DNA of 64,000 nucleotides from positions 620,001 through 684,000 of the forward strand of contig NZ_VLPK01000002.1 of assembly GCF_007558865.1 (NCBI RefSeq), written 5' to 3'. The notes under the pieces were generated by a model. That model searched no databases. It saw only the letters and a program-made list of their open reading frames with translations, and was not told the DNA's origin. This document shows positions 62,116 through 64,000 of this stretch, one piece after another; the first letter of the stretch is position 1; every line of letters starts with the position of its first letter. Both the position numbers and the translations under genes were made by a program. The DNA comes from Mucilaginibacter corticis (lineage in GTDB: Bacteria; Bacteroidota; Bacteroidia; Sphingobacteriales; Sphingobacteriaceae).

Positions 62116-64000
62116 ATGAAAAGGAGTATACACTATATATTGCTTATTTGTATGTTGTGTGTTTTATACACAATATATTCCTGTAACCATTTTTCGGCAG
62201 AGCAAAGCACAACCGAAGAAATACCCGATACCATTAGCTACAATTTTAATATCAGGCCTATCCTTTCTGACAAATGTTTTAAATGCCACGGTCCCGATGC
62301 CAGTAAACGCCAGGCCGGTTTAAGGCTTGATATCCCTGAAAGTGCATATAGTGCATTAAAAGATAATCCTGCAGCACATGCTTTAGTGCCGGGCGATTTG
62401 GACAAGTCTGAGCTTTTTCAACGGATTTCTACTTCAGACTCTTCCACTTTAATGCCGCCGCCCAATTCAAACCTTAAAAGGCTTAACCAATATGAACTGG
62501 CGCTAATAAAAAAATGGATAAAACAGGGGGCCAAATATGAAAAACATTGGGCATTTGTGCCGCCTAAATACACACCCGTACCTGAGGTTAAAGATAAAAC
62601 CTGGCCAAAAAATCCGATAGATAACTTTATTCTTGCCCGGTTAGAAAAATACAATATCAAGCCTAATGCCGAAGCGGATAAAGAGCGATTATTAAAGCGG
62701 ATAAGTTTCGATCTTACCGGCTTGCCACCTGATTTGGCTACCATGGATAAGTTTTTGGCGGATAATAGCCCTGATGCTTATGAGAAAATGGTAGACGAGC
62801 TAATGGCCAAACCGCAATATGGCGAAAAAATGGCGCTGCATTGGATGGATATTGCACGATACGCAGATTCGCACGGTTACCAGGACGATAATTACCGAAC
62901 CCAATGGCCATGGCGTGATTGGGTGATACATGCCTATAACGAAAACTTATCCTACAAAAGCTTTATCACCTGGCAACTGGCCGGCGACCTGATGCCTAAC
63001 CATACCAAAGAACAACTGCTGGCAACCGGCTTTAACCGTAATCATAAAATAACCGAAGAAGGCGGCGTAATTGATGAAGAGTACCGCGTCAGTTATGTAA
63101 CCGATCGAACGAATACGTTTGGCAAGGCCATGATAGGTGTGTCGCTTGAATGCGCTCATTGCCATGATCATAAATATGATCCTTTTTCGCAAAAAGAATA
63201 TTACCAGGTATTTGCGTTTTTTAACAATGTAAAAGAGGTTGGTATTGAAACTACAGTTGGCGGCCCAGAAACTTACGCCAAAAAACCATTGATGCAGATT
63301 AGTAACGATGATGTAAAAAGTGTGCTCAAATTTGTTAATAAGAAAGATACGGGTAAACTGATCGTCTCCATTATGGGCGATAGCTTAAATTACCATAAAA
63401 CTTATATTCTGAAACGTGGTTCATATGATGCACCCGGCGATGAAGTATCCGCCGGTACCCCAAAAGCAATTCTTCCTTTTAATGATAGTTATCCTAAAAA
63501 TAGATTAGGGTTAGCTAAATGGCTGTTTGATAAAGACAATCCTCTTACTGCAAGAGTATATGTTAATCAAATATGGCAAGAGTTTTTTGGACGGGGGATA
63601 GTTAAAACATTGGGCGACTTTGGTATGCAAGGCGATCTGCCGTCTAACCCGCAATTGTTAGATTGGCTGGCGCTTGATTTCAGGGATCATGGCTGGAACA
63701 TAAAACGTTTGGTTAAGCAGATGGTGATGTCGGCAACATACCGGCAATCAGCTGTAATATCACCTGAAAAACTGAAGGAAGACCCCGAAAATATTATGCT
63801 TGCACGTGGCCCGCGTGGCCGCCTGCCTGCAGAATTTGTGCGCGATGAAGTACTGGCCAGCAGCGGGCTTTTAACCAAAACCATAGGCGGACCCAGTGTG
63901 AACCCTTACCAGCCTCCGGGCCTTTGGGAAAACACTACATCAGGCAGAGGGCAGCTTGCAAGCTATAAGCAGGTTCATGGGCCTGATTTGTATCGCCGGG
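62116..64000 (+). CDS. DUF1549/DUF1553 cytochrome c-domain lipoprotein (partial, runs off the window)
   Basis: ATG at 62116 gives a lipoprotein signal (MKRSIHYILLICMLCVLYTI then YSC; lipidated cysteine near residue 23), and the frame stays open to the last base (628 codons). Domains: a planctomycete-type cytochrome c domain with CFKCHGPD, then DUF1549 (PIDNFILARLEKYNIKP, GLPPD, LHWMDIARYADSHGY) with a further cytochrome-like motif CAHCHDH, then DUF1553 (NPLTARVYVNQIWQEFFGRG, MSATYRQSA). Such proteins are common in Planctomycetota and some Bacteroidota, often next to DUF1501 genes and linked to degradation of complex sugars. Its role here is unknown. It follows a terminator and belongs to a new unit beyond the EPS locus. 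Confidence 0.9.
   Translation, partial: MKRSIHYILLICMLCVLYTIYSCNHFSAEQSTTEEIPDTISYNFNIRPILSDKCFKCHGPDASKRQAGLRLDIPESAYSALKDNPAAHALVPGDLDKSELFQRISTSDSSTLMPPPNSNLKRLNQYELALIKKWIKQGAKYEKHWAFVPPKYTPVPEVKDKTWPKNPIDNFILARLEKYNIKPNAEADKERLLKRISFDLTGLPPDLATMDKFLADNSPDAYEKMVDELMAKPQYGEKMALHWMDIARYADSHGYQDDNYRTQWPWRDWVIHAYNENLSYKSFITWQLAGDLMPNHTKEQLLATGFNRNHKITEEGGVIDEEYRVSYVTDRTNTFGKAMIGVSLECAHCHDHKYDPFSQKEYYQVFAFFNNVKEVGIETTVGGPETYAKKPLMQISNDDVKSVLKFVNKKDTGKLIVSIMGDSLNYHKTYILKRGSYDAPGDEVSAGTPKAILPFNDSYPKNRLGLAKWLFDKDNPLTARVYVNQIWQEFFGRGIVKTLGDFGMQGDLPSNPQLLDWLALDFRDHGWNIKRLVKQMVMSATYRQSAVISPEKLKEDPENIMLARGPRGRLPAEFVRDEVLASSGLLTKTIGGPSVNPYQPPGLWENTTSGRGQLASYKQVHGPDLYRR

Overview
The window looks like chromosomal DNA from a Bacteroidota species, most likely Sphingobacteriaceae (Mucilaginibacter/Pedobacter-like). 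This is inferred from the AT-rich intergenic DNA, weak Shine-Dalgarno signals, ThuA/sorbosone-dehydrogenase/cytochrome c fusions, a DUF1549/DUF1553 protein, a three-domain LigD, and cytosolic multi-PAS kinases. No tRNA, rRNA, CRISPR array or insertion sequence was seen. Gene families were assigned by reading motifs; no database search was run.

Layout. 1-1632: end of an RND efflux pump and its outer-membrane lipoprotein. 1785-7346: a ThuA-GSDH-PKD-cytochrome c protein and DNA ligase D. 7555-12268: a phosphorelay island (PAS kinase, Rcp1-like regulator, receiver-PAS-kinase). 12475-14757: a Tat-signal small subunit with a GMC oxidoreductase, duplicated at 34515-36787. 15042-16388: two paralogous single-domain response regulators. 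16419-61946: a long exopolysaccharide (EPS) locus. From 62116: a DUF1549/DUF1553 lipoprotein cut by the window end.

The EPS locus has the parts of a Wzx/Wzy pathway: an initiating phosphoglycosyl transferase (52690-53859), flippase (36857-38290), polymerase-like protein (27760-29028), a Wzz/Wzc-like co-polymerase with a degenerate kinase (25553-27688), and a half-size TolC-like protein (24823-25518). No Wza-like exporter is in the window. It has at least seven GT2/GT4-type transferases, four GT14-type transferases (two in tandem), three acyltransferases, a methyltransferase, a putative 3-amino-3,6-dideoxysugar pair (ketoisomerase 16419-16805, aminotransferase 58690-59793), two beta-helix proteins and a clan-A-like glycoside hydrolase that may trim the polymer.

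The most unusual content is a stand-alone adenylation-carrier-thioesterase enzyme (42139-44715) whose hand-read specificity code resembles the glycine code, with a phosphopantetheinyl transferase in the facing operon that also holds the initiating sugar transferase. This suggests, as inference only, an amino-acid decoration of the polymer or a small metabolite made with it. Also notable are a receiver-like domain and a four-cysteine insert in the initiating transferase, a hybrid kinase with an HNOBA-like N-terminus facing the response regulator of that operon, three short ORFs (34, 42 and 58 codons), and several perfect palindromes in intergenic DNA.
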